Notes under the pieces: generated by a model
Told to the model about the DNA's origin: nothing
Seen by the model: the letters and a program-made list of their open reading frames with translations, nothing else
Database searches by the model: none
Made by a program: the position numbers and the translations under genes
NCBI GenBank assembly: GCA_016125425.1
Contig: WGLT01000017.1
Coordinates: 1-62,895 of the forward strand
DNA length: 62,895 bases
Source of the DNA: Alphaproteobacteria bacterium
Lineage (GTDB): Bacteria > Pseudomonadota > Alphaproteobacteria > Caulobacterales > Parvularculaceae
Direction of reading: 5' to 3'
Shown here: positions 62,639 through 62,895 of the stretch, piece after piece
Numbering within the stretch: position 1 is the stretch's first letter
Layout: every line of letters begins with the position of its first letter

Positions 62639-62895
62639 CTAAAACCCGTCGATTCGCCAATAGGTGGTGTGCGGAATATCCAGCGGTTTCAGGCGCTTAA
62701 GCCCGATCGTTCGATAGATATCGAACAACTTATCAACCTCCTCCGGCGCCGCCCTATACTCAGACCCGGTCCGGACGCGGAGAGGCGGCGAGCTCCCGTT
62801 ATCGCTGGTCCGGGCTGCGGCGCGCAGGCGGCGCCTCTTGCGGCGTAACGGACGCAAGAAGCTCGCCGGCCGGCCCAGAGCCCAGGTCCTTCGGG
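62639..62895 (-). CDS. C-terminal end of an unidentified protein running off the window
   Basis: The minus-strand frame is open to the right edge and ends TAG at 62639. The last ~33 residues read EVDKLFDIYRTIGLKRLKPL and then DIPHTTYWRIDGF, a plausible folded end; the part before is Arg-rich and less convincing. A GGAGGAGG stretch at about 62739-62746 could also be a ribosome-binding site for a much shorter ORF starting TTG. A partial gene is the simplest reading. Confidence 0.4.
   Translation of the reverse strand, partial: RRTWALGRPASFLRPLRRKRRRLRAAARTSDNGSSPPLRVRTGSEYRAAPEEVDKLFDIYRTIGLKRLKPLDIPHTTYWRIDGF

Overview
The window is high-GC DNA (roughly 60-65 % by eye) from an alphaproteobacterium. 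The signs are the block rsh-pyrE-pdxJ-(GST)-acpS-lepB-rnc-era-recO, the cox cluster coxB-ctaD-ctaB-small ORF-ctaG-ctaE-DUF983-SURF1, a HIG1-domain protein, an FeS-type family-5 uracil-DNA glycosylase, and an envelope rich in TonB/ExbB and MotA/OmpA parts. A Parvularculales/Hyphomonadaceae-like lineage is plausible, but I cannot prove it from sequence alone.

Layout. 1-1.3 kb: the 3' end of an RHS protein, a 55-residue membrane ORF, and decayed RHS pieces beside a hairpin element. 1.4-8.3 kb: tRNA-Ser, a large lytic transglycosylase, dapA-smpB, a membrane protein, a coupled NYN protein and UDG, folK. 8.4-17.1 kb: rpoZ, then a tightly overlapping housekeeping operon from the (p)ppGpp enzyme to recO. 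17.2-26.3 kb: a methyltransferase-like protein, parC with an unusual palindrome-rich upstream region, and accessory hydrolases and secreted proteins. 26.5-36 kb: tRNA-Pro, tRNA-Gln, a secreted GH9 enzyme, and a divergent seven-gene TonB-type energising operon closed by a strong terminator. 36-39 kb: hydroxybutyryl-CoA dehydrogenase and etfB-etfA. 39-47 kb: HIG1 protein, a 593-residue secreted protein with a Cys/His hydrolase look, YccF, DUF1287, aldo/keto reductase, gluQ, a frame-shifted DUF3667 gene, tldD. 47.6-56 kb: the aa3-type cytochrome oxidase cluster with its assembly factors. 56-58 kb: an OmpA/MotB-like and MotA/TolQ-like pair. 58-62.1 kb: a small ORF behind a striking regulatory region, an SDR, typA, a sulfotransferase. 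62.1-62.9 kb: tandem 46-bp repeats and a gene running off the window.

The most noteworthy signals are mostly non-coding. (1) Five direct repeats at exactly 11-bp spacing at 58268-58322 read as CTGTCAT-type units on the minus strand, the classic geometry of a PhoB (Pho) box, and lie next to a cluster of TGCGCA palindromes. (2) Three perfect ATTGCGCAAT palindromes lie upstream of parC and share the same core. (3) Cytochrome oxidase subunit II carries an insertion of about 120 residues just before its CuA domain, and the insert resembles a phage-tail-type beta-sandwich. (4) The DUF3667 gene has a one-base frameshift exactly inside its zinc ribbon.

How the genes work together: most are core metabolism, translation, DNA maintenance and envelope biogenesis. 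The cox cluster is a complete terminal-oxidase assembly line. The TonB operon next to the GH9 enzyme could power uptake of large ligands. Nothing here forms a complete defence island, prophage or CRISPR locus.
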